Made by a program: the position numbers and the translations under genes. Positions 51,350 to 60,596 of a DNA stretch of 64,000 nt are shown here, one piece after another (positions within the stretch are counted from its first letter, which is position 1; each line of letters starts with the position of its first letter). The DNA is from Spartobacteria bacterium. Lineage in GTDB: Bacteria > Verrucomicrobiota > Verrucomicrobiia > Chthoniobacterales > UBA10450. The notes beneath the pieces are model-generated. The model saw nothing but the letters and a program-made list of their open reading frames with translations. It was not told the origin of the DNA and did no database searches. The stretch spans positions 1 to 64,000 of the forward strand of contig PLCN01000014.1 of the NCBI GenBank assembly GCA_003134785.1. Direction: 5' to 3'.

Positions 51350-52336
51350 TCACGGCACGGGAAGTCCGGCAAAGATTCGGTCGATGATTGTCTCGCTCGA
51401 AATTGTTTCCGCTTCCGCTTCGTAGCTGACAATGATGCGATGCCGCAACACGTCGGCGCCGATGCTCTTGATGTCTTGCGGGGTGACGTAGCCTCGACCA
51501 TTCAAAAACGCGTGGGCGCGCGCAGCGAGCGCCAAATAAATCGTCGCGCGCGGCGAGGCGCCGTAACGAATGAGACCCTCGAGTTGCAGATTGTAGGAAG
51601 CCGGTTCGCGCGTAGCCCAGACGACGTCGACGATGTAATCTTTTACGCGGTCGTCGATGTAGATGCTGTTCACAACTGCACGCGCGGCGATGACCGATTG
51701 CGGATCGACCACTGACGTGACACTCAGGTTCGGCGCGGAAGTCGCCATCAAATCGAGGATCTGCCGTTCCTCGGATTTTTGCGGATAACCGATGTGCAGT
51801 TTCAACATGAAACGATCGAGCTGCGCTTCCGGCAGTTGATAGGTGCCTTCCTGCTCCAGCGGATTTTGCGTCGCCAGAACCAGGAAAGGATCGGAGAGGG
51901 GATAAGTTGTTTCGCCGATTGTCACCTGGCGTTCCTGCATCGCTTCGAGCAGCGCGCTCTGGACCTTGGCGGGCGCGCGATTGATTTCGTCGGCGAGAAT
52001 TAAGTTGGAAAAGAGCGGACCGAGCTTTGTGGTGAACTCGCCGGAACGTGGATTGTAAATGAGCGTGCCGATCAAATCCGCCGGCAGCAAATCGGGCGTG
52101 AACTGCAAACGCTGGAAGCCTGTCTGGATGCAGGCGGCAAGTGTTTTCACCGTGAGCGTTTTGGCCAGGCCGGGCACGCCTTCGAGCAGAATATGACCGT
52201 TGGCGAGCAGGCCGAGGAGCAATCGATCAACCAAATATTTCTGGCCGATCACGACGCGGCCGATTTGTTCGCGCAGCGGCGGAATCCATTGCCCCATTTC
52301 CTGCACTTGCTGTGTGATTTCCTGCGTCGATTTCAT
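51350..52336 (-). CDS. moxR: MoxR-family AAA+ ATPase
   Basis: This 328-aa AAA+ protein has Walker A G-V-P-G-L-A-K-T (53-60), F-T-P-D-L-L-P-A-D-L-I-G, Walker B I-L-A-D-E-I-N-R-A, A-T-Q-N-P-L-E-Q-E-G-T-Y-Q-L-P-E-A-Q-L-D-R-F and a C-terminal helical lid. It is the ATPase partner of the VWA/DUF58/Bat proteins. ATG 52336 was chosen because the 46 residues added by ATG 52474 are not family-like. Confidence 0.93.
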   Translation of the reverse strand: MKSTQEITQQVQEMGQWIPPLREQIGRVVIGQKYLVDRLLLGLLANGHILLEGVPGLAKTLTVKTLAACIQTGFQRLQFTPDLLPADLIGTLIYNPRSGEFTTKLGPLFSNLILADEINRAPAKVQSALLEAMQERQVTIGETTYPLSDPFLVLATQNPLEQEGTYQLPEAQLDRFMLKLHIGYPQKSEERQILDLMATSAPNLSVTSVVDPQSVIAARAVVNSIYIDDRVKDYIVDVVWATREPASYNLQLEGLIRYGASPRATIYLALAARAHAFLNGRGYVTPQDIKSIGADVLRHRIIVSYEAEAETISSETIIDRIFAGLPVP

Positions 52337-52422
52337 AAGAAGGTTGAGACAGGCGAGGCGAAAGAACGTTCGATCTAACGCCGCGCCCGCATATTGCGAT
52401 TTTGCGCGTCGCTTCCTTCGAT

Positions 52423-52483
52423 GTAGAGGCGCTTGTGTCAAGCGCCTGTTCGATCGGTTAGGCGCTTGGCGCAAGCGCCCTAC
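52423..52483. repeat. inverted repeat, family A copy 3
   Basis: GTAGAGGCGCTTG (52423-52435) pairs with CAAGCGCCCTAC (52472-52483), and the loop contains GATCGGTTAGGCGCTTG. The der stop codon, read on the - strand, is the TAG of this repeat. Confidence 0.85.
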
Positions 52484-53898
52484 ATTTTCTCAGCGCGCGC
52501 GCGGCAATTCAAGAGGACCGGCAGGCCCGGATACGGTTCGGCCGCGCGAATGCGGCCTTCGAGATATCGGCCGTAGGTTTCGCTCAGCAGCTTCGGCTGA
52601 TTCACAAACAGGACAAACTTCAGCGCTTCGAGCGCTCGGTCGTCTTCGCCGTGCGCCTGGGCAGCATAGAATAATTTCAGACGGCGAGTTCCGATGGTCG
52701 GCGGCGGATTTTCCTCGAAGGCAGCGCGCAACAACCGGTTCAACACACCGGTTCCGATGCGCACGTGCGCGGCCTTCCGGACATCGGCGATCAAGCGAAA
52801 GAGCTGTTCGACATTCTCGCCCGTCAGCGCGGATGCGATCAGGATGGGCGCGTAGTCGAGAAAGAAAAGATGCTCTCGGGTCTCGGTCATCAATTTTTCC
52901 ATGGCCGCTTTCGCGGCGCGTGGCGGCTTTACCAGGTCCCATTTATTCAAGATGACCAGACAGGGCTTTTCGGACTTCTGGATCAGCCCCGCGATCTTTT
53001 TGTCCTGGCTGGTCACACCACTCGTTAGGTCGATCACGAGAATGCACAGATCGGCCCGGCGGATCGTGCGTTCGGCGCGCATCACGCTAAAAACTTCCAC
53101 GGAGCTGGAATGCTTGCTCCTCGCGCGAATCCCGGCGGTGTCGATCAGGAGGTATTCCTGCCCGTCACGCTCATACTTGATGTCGACGGCATCACGGGTC
53201 GTGCCGGGCAGTTCGCTGACGATGGTGCGCGCATCGTGCAGAATCGAATTAATCAGCGAAGATTTTCCAGCGTTCGGGCGCCCGACGATGGCGAGGGCGA
53301 GGGGATGGTTGATGGTTGGTGGTTGATGGCCCGGCTCGCGAATGCTTTCGGAGTTGATGGAACTCGAAGCAGGCAAGAGTAAGTCGATCGTTTCCAGCAG
53401 ACCGGAAATGCCACGACCATGCGCCGCGCTGATCGGAACGGAATTCGCAAAGCCCAACCGCATGAAATCGTTTTCCAAATCTTCGTGGTTCGGATGGTCG
53501 ATCTTGTTGATCACGAGCACGACTGGCGTCTTCGATTTTCGCAGGATTCTTGCCAGCTCCTGATCGATCGGCGTGAGTCCATCCTGCGCGTCGACCACGA
53601 ACAAAATCACGTCGCTCTCACGCATCGCCGCGTCGGCTGAACTTCGGACCTGCACCCTCAACTCGACTTCGCCCGCGCCTCCGATTCCTCCCGTATCCCA
53701 GATGGTGAACGGCCGCAGCCCGCGCACGCAGGGCGCCGCCAATCGATCCCTCGTTATCCCGGGTTGATCGTGGACGATCGCAATGTTCCGGCCGGCCAGC
53801 CGATTAAAAAGCGCGGACTTGCCGACATTCGGGCGGCCGACGATGGCGACTTTGCCCACGCTCTCAGGCGCGATTTTCCGGTCCTTGGCTGCGATCAC
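52480..53898 (-). CDS. der: ribosome-associated GTPase Der (EngA)
   Basis: This 472-aa double GTPase is needed for 50S assembly. The first G domain has G-R-P-N-V-G-K-S (21-28), D-T-G-G and N-K-I-D. The second has G-R-P-N-A-G-K-S, D-T-A-G and N-K-W-D. A KH-like C-terminal domain follows (R-R-L-K-L-F-Y-A-A-Q). The extreme C terminus (K-M-stop) comes from the family A repeat. It starts 9 bp after the stop of pgsA on the same strand. Confidence 0.96.
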   Translation of the reverse strand: MIAAKDRKIAPESVGKVAIVGRPNVGKSALFNRLAGRNIAIVHDQPGITRDRLAAPCVRGLRPFTIWDTGGIGGAGEVELRVQVRSSADAAMRESDVILFVVDAQDGLTPIDQELARILRKSKTPVVLVINKIDHPNHEDLENDFMRLGFANSVPISAAHGRGISGLLETIDLLLPASSSINSESIREPGHQPPTINHPLALAIVGRPNAGKSSLINSILHDARTIVSELPGTTRDAVDIKYERDGQEYLLIDTAGIRARSKHSSSVEVFSVMRAERTIRRADLCILVIDLTSGVTSQDKKIAGLIQKSEKPCLVILNKWDLVKPPRAAKAAMEKLMTETREHLFFLDYAPILIASALTGENVEQLFRLIADVRKAAHVRIGTGVLNRLLRAAFEENPPPTIGTRRLKLFYAAQAHGEDDRALEALKFVLFVNQPKLLSETYGRYLEGRIRAAEPYPGLPVLLNCRARAEKM

Positions 53899-53907
53899 GC
53901 CGCCACG

Positions 53908-54513
53908 TTAACCCACTTTTGCGTTGGCGTGGCCTTGAGCCTGCAATTGCCGCACGCCGTCCCTCACGTAAATCACGCCGGAGACCAGCGTAAAGAACCC
54001 CGCCGCGAAAACGACATACAACAACGGCAAGACCCGCAGCTGCAACATCACCCACGCGATCGCTGCCATCTGCAAGACCGTCGCCACCTTCCCCGTCCAG
54101 CTCGGCCTGACGCGCACCTTGCCGTTTAAGATATGAAGCACCGCGCTCCCAACCAGGATGACTGTGTCGCGGGAGATCACGAGCACGGGAAACCACGCGG
54201 GGAATTTTCCGTAATGAAAATCGACCGTGCTCCAGTTGCTGATGCTGAGCGTGATGATGCCGCTCAAAAGCAAACCTTTGTCGGCGATCGGATCGAGGAT
54301 CATGCCGAGCGAGCTGCGCTGATTGTAGCGGCGCGCGACGTAGCCATCGAGGCCGTCGCTTACCGCCGCGAGAAGAAAGACCGAAATGGCGGCGAAGCGT
54401 TCCCAGTCCTGCGGGTTACCTTCCTGGATGCTTTGCCCATAATAAATCGCCAGCGTCACGAAGATCGGGATCATCAAGATCCGGATCACGGTGATTTTGT
54501 TGGCGGTGGTCAT
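53908..54513 (-). CDS. pgsA: CDP-alcohol phosphatidyltransferase (PgsA-like)
   Basis: This 201-aa integral membrane enzyme has the CDP-alcohol motif D-G-x2-A-R-x8-G-x3-D-x3-D at residues 56-78 (Asp 53, Asp 56, Asp 74, Asp 78). It has about five helices. It most likely makes phosphatidylglycerophosphate from CDP-diacylglycerol and glycerol-3-phosphate; other CDP-alcohol transferases cannot be excluded. It stands just upstream of der. Confidence 0.88.
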   Translation of the reverse strand: MTTANKITVIRILMIPIFVTLAIYYGQSIQEGNPQDWERFAAISVFLLAAVSDGLDGYVARRYNQRSSLGMILDPIADKGLLLSGIITLSISNWSTVDFHYGKFPAWFPVLVISRDTVILVGSAVLHILNGKVRVRPSWTGKVATVLQMAAIAWVMLQLRVLPLLYVVFAAGFFTLVSGVIYVRDGVRQLQAQGHANAKVG

Positions 54514-54578
54514 GGAAACGCGTCGGGGTCATGAAACTTTGCAAGGCCGGCGCGAAAACTTGCAAGGCAATTTGGAAA

Positions 54579-55166
54579 TCAAGTTTCCAATTCCGCCGAC
54601 CCTGTGCCCGAAGTGGCCGTGTGCCGTCCTTCGCAAAATTCCTCGATCATCTTCTGGTTGAAGGCCGGGATGTCGTCGGGTTTTCGGCTCGTGACGAGGC
54701 CATTGTCCACCACCACTTCCTGATCGACCCAATGCGCCCCCGCGTTCCGGACATCGGTCTTGATCGCCGGCCACGACGTGACGGTTCGGCCGCGGATAAC
54801 GCTGGCATCGATCAGGACCCACGGCGCGTGGCAGATCGCCGCGACCGGCTTGCCTTCACGGAAAAAATGGCGCACGAACTCGAGTGCCTCTGCGGAGGAA
54901 CGCAGCGTATCCGGATTCATCAACCCGCCCGGGATCATGAGCGCGTCGAATTCCTCCGGCTTCGCCTTGTCCAGCGTTTGGTCCACCGCGACGGTATCTC
55001 CTTTGTCAGCGTGGTTCATCCCCTGGATCTTTCCGGCTTTAAGCGAGACCACCGTCGTCGTGGCGCCCGCTTCATCGAGCGCGGCGCGCGGTCTCGTCAG
55101 CTCCACTTGTTCGAACCCGTCCGCAGCCAAAATCGCTACTTTTTTACCCGATAGTTTGTTCGCCAT
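54579..55166 (-). CDS. DJ-1/PfpI family protein (type 1 glutamine amidotransferase-like)
   Basis: This 195-aa cytosolic protein has K-K-V-A-I-L-A-A-D-G-F-E-Q-V-E-L (Glu 19), the D-A-L-M-I-P-G-G strand and the nucleophile elbow A-I-C-H-A-P (Cys 112, His 113). This is the YhbO/PfpI subgroup, reported as stress proteins, deglycases or proteases; which applies here is unknown. ATG 55166 was chosen over ATG 55223. Confidence 0.88.
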   Translation of the reverse strand: MANKLSGKKVAILAADGFEQVELTRPRAALDEAGATTTVVSLKAGKIQGMNHADKGDTVAVDQTLDKAKPEEFDALMIPGGLMNPDTLRSSAEALEFVRHFFREGKPVAAICHAPWVLIDASVIRGRTVTSWPAIKTDVRNAGAHWVDQEVVVDNGLVTSRKPDDIPAFNQKMIEEFCEGRHTATSGTGSAELET

Positions 55167-55282
55167 AAGATTTTCTCCTCGTAAACGTATTGCGTCATGT
55201 GACGCGAAGATACTACGAACCACCGCAGCGTATCGGATGTAGGCCGCAGATTTCCACGGTGGCTTGGGCGTTCGTTTCGTTT

Positions 55283-55456
55283 GTCATCCTGAGCTGCGCA
55301 GACGGCGAAGGACCTCACACCTGCAATTCGCAGCTACCAAAAGACAGTGGCGCCTTCTCCGAGGATGACGCCCAATGTAACGCGAAAGCGATTGAGCCAT
55401 TGTGAGGTCAGCGCTCCTCCCAGGGTCGCGGTCCCGTGTGCGCGGCTCGGGATGAC
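55283..55456. repeat. MITE-like inverted repeat, family B copy 3
   Basis: The GTCATCCTGAGCTGCGCAGACGG left end pairs with the GTGTGCGCGGCTCGGGATGAC right end over 174 bp. The interior GAGGTCAGCGCTCCTCCCAG matches copy 2 at 23379. It occupies most of the 390-bp gap between the DJ-1-like gene and tRNA-Leu; no gene is seen in the rest. Confidence 0.8.
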
Positions 55457-55556
55457 AATTGCTGTCGATGATGAACGACGACTCGATACCGTCAAACGCG
55501 CTTTTCAAAACAATCTTGGTCTGCGCTCCCAGCCGAGTAAGATGCAATTCGTTTGA

Positions 55557-55641
55557 GCCGATGTGGCGAAATGGCAGACGCAACGGACTTAAAATCCGTT
55601 TCCGGTAACCCGGAGTATGGGTTCGAATCCCATCATCGGCA
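55557..55641 (+). tRNA. tRNA-Leu (anticodon TAA)
   Basis: An 85-nt class II tRNA has acceptor stem GCCGATG/CATCGGC and discriminator A. The anticodon loop C-T-T-A-A-A-A contains TAA. A long variable arm (TTCCGGTAACCCGGAG) and the T arm ATGGG-TTCGAAT-CCCAT follow. CCA is not encoded. Confidence 0.95.
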
Positions 55642-55789
55642 GTCTTCTCAAAAGTTTTGCTCCGACGAAATGCAGGCCGGCAATGACAACACGGGGCAAC
55701 ATGAACTCGCAAGATCGATCGACTGATCCGTTCTAGGTGGCATCAGCGTTTCTCTTCTGATTTCGTCGAAGCACGCCACAGATATAGCT

Positions 55790-56545
55790 ATGAAAACTAA
55801 AATGCTCTTCATCTTCGTTTTCCTTTCAGCAATCGCAGCTCTTGCCGCATCTCCTGGCAGTGATTACCCGCTACCCGAAGGTGCGCTGGTTCTTGAAACT
55901 CAATCTGTAGCGCCGAACAGGGCGCTTGTTCTTTGGATGCTCAAGCCCACGAAGCATCCCCGGGAAACACCGGACGAACCTTATACCTGCCCGGAACAGA
56001 CGAGAGGAAGTTATTACACCGGCGCGACCAGAGTTTCCCTGGTGGACACCAAGACTCGCCGCGTCATCAACACAGTAAAGATCCTTGGTGGAGATGATGA
56101 AACAGAAGACCAGCTCGATCTTCCGTACAATATTCGTTCAGATTTTTACTACCATGTCGAAGGTGTCGCGAAGGAGAGCGAGGGGAAACCTACCATCATG
56201 TGGTTACAGGATTACAATGGGGATGGAAAGGCCTTGGAGTTTGCCTTGTTCGATGCCCAGGCGTGCATGGGATTGGGAACTACATTGATTGGATACAGCG
56301 AGCGCCAGGACAAGGTAATTCAGTATCAAACTCGCTTGAGCACCAAAGATTCGAAAGGCAAACGCTCGACCAAGACTCAACGTTGGGTCGATTATTTGTT
56401 CAGCAAGAAACCGGTGAGCCCGGGCTCGTGGAAATACGAGATCGATTACCGGGGCCGGGCCGGTGACCTCGATCAGTACGAGGTGCACTACGACAAGCAA
56501 TCGGAGCGGTTTGAAGGCAAGCTGATCGAGACAGGCGGCGAATAG
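55790..56545 (+). CDS. secreted protein, unknown function
   Basis: This 251-aa protein has a clear signal peptide (M-K-T-K-M-L-F-I-F-V-F-L-S-A-I-A-A-L-A-A, cleavage after A-A near residue 20). The mature protein is beta-rich with a D-Y-N-G-D-G-K-A-L-E-F segment (about 140-150) that resembles a calcium-binding D-x-N-x-D-G loop of integrin/FG-GAP type. Two Cys residues (about 65 and 158) could pair. No family assigned; periplasmic or extracellular. Confidence 0.65.
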   Translation: MKTKMLFIFVFLSAIAALAASPGSDYPLPEGALVLETQSVAPNRALVLWMLKPTKHPRETPDEPYTCPEQTRGSYYTGATRVSLVDTKTRRVINTVKILGGDDETEDQLDLPYNIRSDFYYHVEGVAKESEGKPTIMWLQDYNGDGKALEFALFDAQACMGLGTTLIGYSERQDKVIQYQTRLSTKDSKGKRSTKTQRWVDYLFSKKPVSPGSWKYEIDYRGRAGDLDQYEVHYDKQSERFEGKLIETGGE

Positions 56546-56611
56546 GGGCGAAGGATTTCATTAGTCAGAATGGACTTGCCAAAGGAGTTTCGATTCGTTG
56601 CTCTCTAGCTT

Positions 56612-57181
56612 GTGCCCGCGGCGGAACGTCCACTTTTTCTTCCGATCATCCTCGGCACGCCGAGACAGGGGAGGCGCAGTGAACATCCGGCTCACCTCGT
56701 TTTGGAGGAGACGAAAAAGCGCGCGGGAGTGGAGACGGAGTTGATCGATATTCGCTCGCTACACATGCGCCTCGACGATGCCGGCGAGGAAATGAAGGAT
56801 CCGGCTTTTTCCGCCACGGTCGAACGGGCGGATGGGTTGATCCTGGTCGTACCCGAATACAATCATGGCTACCCCGGGCTTTTGAAACACGCGCTCGACA
56901 TGAACCTGAACGAATACATCCACAAAGCGGTGGGCATTTGCGGCGTCTCGGCCGGAGCGGTTGGGGGAGCCCGCGTCATCGAAAATCTGCTGCCGGTCAT
57001 GCGCGAGCTCGGGCTCGTCACTACTTTTACGGACGTGAATTTTGGAACGGTGCAGAAGATTTTCGATGAACAGGGAAAGCTGCTCGACGAGAGTTTCGTT
57101 CGCCGCGTGAACAAATTTCTCGACGAGCTTATCTGGATGGCGCGGGTCCTCCGCTACGGTCGCGAAAACATCGCGCCGTAA
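56612..57181 (+). CDS. NADPH-dependent FMN reductase
   Basis: This 189-aa flavodoxin-fold protein has I-I-L-G-T-P-R-Q-G-R-R-S-E (phosphate loop, 12-24), V-V-P-E-Y-N-H-G-Y-P-G-L-L-K-H-A-L-D (flavin contact, about 79-96) and G-V-S-A-G-A-V-G-G-A-R. It reduces FMN or a quinone/chromate-like acceptor with NAD(P)H. GTG 56612 is the likely start. An ArfB-like gene follows after 18 bp. Confidence 0.88.
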   Translation: MPAAERPLFLPIILGTPRQGRRSEHPAHLVLEETKKRAGVETELIDIRSLHMRLDDAGEEMKDPAFSATVERADGLILVVPEYNHGYPGLLKHALDMNLNEYIHKAVGICGVSAGAVGGARVIENLLPVMRELGLVTTFTDVNFGTVQKIFDEQGKLLDESFVRRVNKFLDELIWMARVLRYGRENIAP

Positions 57182-57199
57182 TAGCGCGCTGGTATTCCC

Positions 57200-57583
57200 A
57201 TGGCCCGCTCGATCGAGCAGCGGATGAAGGAGCTCGGCATCCTTGATTCCGAATTGGAAGAAATTTTCGCGCGCTCGGGCGGACCGGGCGGCCAGAACGT
57301 AAACAAGGTGTCGACCGCGGTCACCCTGCGACACGGACCGAGCGGTGCCAGCGTCACGGTGCAGGATTCACGTTCGCAAGCGCTCAATCGCAAACTCGCG
57401 CGCGAGCGATTGCTGGATGCAATCGAGCGGCGCCGTCACGACGAGCGGGCCGCGGAAATCAAGCGCCGGGAAAAGATACGCCGCCAGCGGTCGCCCCGGC
57501 CGCGCGCTTTGAAGAAGCGAATCCTCGAAGGCAAGCAGCAACGGTCGAGATTGAAAAAGTTAAGATCGAGCGTTGATGATTGA
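57200..57583 (+). CDS. arfB: ArfB-like peptidyl-tRNA hydrolase (RF-1 domain)
   Basis: This 127-aa protein has R-S-G-G-P-G-G-Q-N-V-N-K-V-S-T with the catalytic G-G-Q at 30-32 and V-Q-D-S-R-S-Q. A strongly basic helical tail of about 45 residues (K-R-R-E-K-I-R-R-Q-R-S...) follows, as in ArfB, where it enters the empty mRNA channel. It rescues stalled ribosomes. Release-factor-like homologues with the same domain (PrfH) are longer. Confidence 0.88.
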   Translation: MARSIEQRMKELGILDSELEEIFARSGGPGGQNVNKVSTAVTLRHGPSGASVTVQDSRSQALNRKLARERLLDAIERRRHDERAAEIKRREKIRRQRSPRPRALKKRILEGKQQRSRLKKLRSSVDD

Positions 57584-57697
57584 AACCCGTCTCCAGCGCG
57601 AAGGAGAAAGTCAGCCGGTTAATCCAAAAATCTTCGTCCGAAATACATCTGGCCGAAGAACCTGCACCGATTCGTCCTTGAAGGAACAACTTCAACT

Positions 57698-57889
57698 ATG
57701 AAAAAACTTATTATTCTCACTCCATTCCTCACGATTGCCGCCGTTGTCCTGACCTCGTGCACGACTGTCGTGGAAAAACCAGCCCCCACGACCACCACGA
57801 CCACGACACAATCGGAAACGATGAAGAGAACCCCGCCGCCCTCGACCACCGTCGAGCAGACAACTACGCGCTCCTCGGGCAATTACTAA
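57698..57889 (+). CDS. small Thr-rich lipoprotein
   Basis: This 63-aa protein has the signal M-K-K-L-I-I-L-T-P-F-L-T-I-A-A-V-V-L-T-S-C with a V-L-T-S-C lipobox (Cys 21). The tail is almost wholly T, P, S, V and E. It is probably a short outer-membrane or inner-membrane lipoprotein without a folded domain. Confidence 0.7.
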   Translation: MKKLIILTPFLTIAAVVLTSCTTVVEKPAPTTTTTTTQSETMKRTPPPSTTVEQTTTRSSGNY

Positions 57890-57946
57890 GCGCGACCAAG
57901 CGACAACACGATTCGGAAGGGGCACGCTCCGCGTGTCCCTTTCCTT

Positions 57947-60544
57947 TTACACCGCCGGTGTCGGTGTTGGGTCCGCCTCAACTTCGGCGCTCTCCTGGCT
58001 CACGACCGGCGCGATCGCTTGCAATTTCTCCGCGCCGCGCAAATCCATCAGCTTCACGCCCATCGTGTTTCGGCCGACGGCGCGAATCTCTTTCACCCGC
58101 GTCCGCACCATCTGGCCCTTGGTCGTGATCAGCATCAGCTCATCGTTCTCTGTCACCGAGAGCGCCCCGACGACGTTGCCGGTTTTCTCCCCGGTCTTCA
58201 TCGTGATGATGCCCTTGCCGCCGCGCGATTGCCGCCGGTAATCGTCGAACGGCGTCCGTTTTCCGATTCCGTTCTCGCCGGCGACGAGAAGCATCGCGTT
58301 CGGATTCACAATCGCGATGGCAACGACCACATCGCCTTTCTCCGGGCGAATGCCCCAGACGCCGACGGTGTTTCGCCCTTGATCGCGCAGTTGCTCCTCG
58401 TGGAAACGCAAGCTCATGCCCTCTTTGGTGATGAGCACGACCTCGTTGTCGCCCGTCGTTAATTTCGCGTCGATCAGGCAATCGTCCTTCTCGATCTGGA
58501 TCGCGATGATGCCGCCTTTCCGGACGTTGCTGTAATCGGAGAGGTTGGATTTCTTCACGATCCCAGACCGCGTCGCGAAGACGATATGAAAATTCTCGTC
58601 CCACGTTTCGTCCACGGTGTTCGCACCCGTGCCCGATTTCTTTGATTGAATCCGAATCGTAGCCGCGATTTTTTCGTCAGCGCGCAATTCGAGCAAGTTC
58701 GCGATCGAACGCCCCTTGGACGCGCGGCCCATTTCCGGAATCTCGTAAACTTTCTCTACGTAAGCGCGTCCCGACGCGGTAAAGAACATCAGGTAATCGT
58801 GGGTGGTGGCGGTGAAGAGGTGCTCGATGAAATCGCCTTCCTCCTCCTCCGTAGCCCCTTCGCGCGTCGTCATTCCGATCACGCCTTTTCCGCCGCGCCG
58901 TTGCGCGCGAAACGCGCTCACCGCGGTCCGCTTGATGAAACCGCCATGGGTAATGCTGATAATGCAGCCTTCGTTGGCGATGAGATCCTCCATGTTGATC
59001 TCGCCTTCGTCGGGCACAAGCTGCGTGAGCCGCGGCCCCGCGTGCTTATCGCGGATGTCGCGCAGCTCCTTCTTGATGATCTGAAAGACGCGCGACTCTT
59101 TCGCGAGAATGTCGCGCAAGTCTTGGATCGTTTCGATCAAGTCCTTGTATTCAGCCGTGATCTTTTCGCGCTCGAGGCCGGTCAGCTGGTACAAGCGCAA
59201 CTCCAGGATCTGGTTCGCCTGGTGTTCGCTGAACGCGTAACGGCCGTCGAGCAACCGCGCTTCGTTCCGGATCAGGATGCCGATCTTCTCGACCTGCTTC
59301 CGGGTGAATTCGAACGCGAGCAATTTCACCCGCGCTTCATCCCGATTCGCCGATCCCCGGATGATCCGGATGAATTCATCCAGGTTCGCCAGGGCGATGA
59401 GGTAACCTTCGAGTGTTTCCGCGCGTTCTTCCGCTTTGCGCAATTCGAAACGCGTGCGCCGCAGCACGACTTCACGGCGATGATCGATGTAAGCCTGGTT
59501 CGCTTGTTTGAGCGGCAGCAACTTCGGCCGGCCGTGATCGATGGCCAGCATGTTGACTGCGAAGGAACTTTCCATCGCGGTGTGCTTGTAAAGATTGTTG
59601 ATCACGACCTTCGGGTTCGCGTCGCGCTTCAACTCGATCACGACGCGCGTGTTCTCGTCCGATTCGTCGCGGATCGCGGTGATATCGGTCAGCACCTTCT
59701 GGTTCACCAAGTCGGCGATGCGCTCGACCAGCGTCGCCCGGTTGACGTTGTAAGGAATTTCCGTGATGACGATCTGCTCGCGATTGCCCTTCAACTCTTC
59801 CACGCCTGCTTTGCCGCGGACCTTCATGCTGCCGCGCCCGGTCTCGAGATATTGTTTGATTCCCGCGAGTCCGAGGATGGCGCAACCGGTCGGGAAATCC
59901 GGCCCCTTCACGTGCTTGCGCAAATCATCAATCGTGATTTCCGGATCGTCGATCTGCGCGCAGATGCCGTCGATGACTTCACCGAGATTATGCGGCGGCA
60001 TGTTGGTCGCCATGCCGACCGCGATACCGGTGCCGCCATTAACCAGGAGGTTCGGGAACGCCGCGGGAAAAACGGTCGGCTCCGTGCGCGTCTCGTCGTA
60101 GTTCGGGACAAAGTTGACCGTGTCCTTGTCCATGTCGGTCATGAGCGCCGCGCCGAGATGCGTCATGCGCGCCTCGGTGTACCGCATCGCCGCCGGAGGA
60201 TCGCCTTCGACCGATCCGAAATTTCCCTGGCCATCGACCAGCGTTTCGCGCATGGCCCAGGCTTGCGCCATGTGGACGAGCGTCGGGTAGATCACCGCTT
60301 CACCGTGCGGGTGATAGTTGCCGCTCGTATCACCGCAAATCTTCGCGCATTTTCGATGCTGCCGGTTGGGGAACAGAGAGAGATCATGCATCGCGTAAAG
60401 GATGCGGCGCTGTGAGGGCTTCAGCCCGTCTCGCGCATCCGGCAGCGCCCGCGAGATGATGACCGACATTGAGTAATCGAGGAACGACCTCGACACCTCC
60501 TCGGCCACGTTGATCAGCTCTATTTTTTCGTTCGGGTTATACAT
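57947..60544 (-). CDS. gyrA: DNA gyrase subunit A
   Basis: This 865-aa type IIA topoisomerase subunit introduces negative supercoils with GyrB. Catalytic Tyr 122 sits in A-A-M-R-Y-T-E-A-R. The numbering at the N terminus matches E. coli exactly, and the quinolone region reads H-P-H-G-E-A-V-I-Y-P, so positions 83 and 87 are Ala and Pro. The GyrA box Q-R-R-G-G-K-G in the C-terminal pinwheel identifies GyrA rather than ParC. A short Thr/Pro tail ends the protein. It is transcribed after gyrB, separated by a family B repeat. Confidence 0.97.
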   Translation of the reverse strand: MYNPNEKIELINVAEEVSRSFLDYSMSVIISRALPDARDGLKPSQRRILYAMHDLSLFPNRQHRKCAKICGDTSGNYHPHGEAVIYPTLVHMAQAWAMRETLVDGQGNFGSVEGDPPAAMRYTEARMTHLGAALMTDMDKDTVNFVPNYDETRTEPTVFPAAFPNLLVNGGTGIAVGMATNMPPHNLGEVIDGICAQIDDPEITIDDLRKHVKGPDFPTGCAILGLAGIKQYLETGRGSMKVRGKAGVEELKGNREQIVITEIPYNVNRATLVERIADLVNQKVLTDITAIRDESDENTRVVIELKRDANPKVVINNLYKHTAMESSFAVNMLAIDHGRPKLLPLKQANQAYIDHRREVVLRRTRFELRKAEERAETLEGYLIALANLDEFIRIIRGSANRDEARVKLLAFEFTRKQVEKIGILIRNEARLLDGRYAFSEHQANQILELRLYQLTGLEREKITAEYKDLIETIQDLRDILAKESRVFQIIKKELRDIRDKHAGPRLTQLVPDEGEINMEDLIANEGCIISITHGGFIKRTAVSAFRAQRRGGKGVIGMTTREGATEEEEGDFIEHLFTATTHDYLMFFTASGRAYVEKVYEIPEMGRASKGRSIANLLELRADEKIAATIRIQSKKSGTGANTVDETWDENFHIVFATRSGIVKKSNLSDYSNVRKGGIIAIQIEKDDCLIDAKLTTGDNEVVLITKEGMSLRFHEEQLRDQGRNTVGVWGIRPEKGDVVVAIAIVNPNAMLLVAGENGIGKRTPFDDYRRQSRGGKGIITMKTGEKTGNVVGALSVTENDELMLITTKGQMVRTRVKEIRAVGRNTMGVKLMDLRGAEKLQAIAPVVSQESAEVEADPTPTPAV

Positions 60545-60596
60545 TTTGAAATTCTAAATCAGCCGGGCGCGCGTAGTCGCCGCTCTGTCATCCCGA

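Noticed and set aside
58646-60415. 589-codon + strand frame opposite gyrA
   Set aside because: Exact antisense of gyrA with no recognisable protein features.
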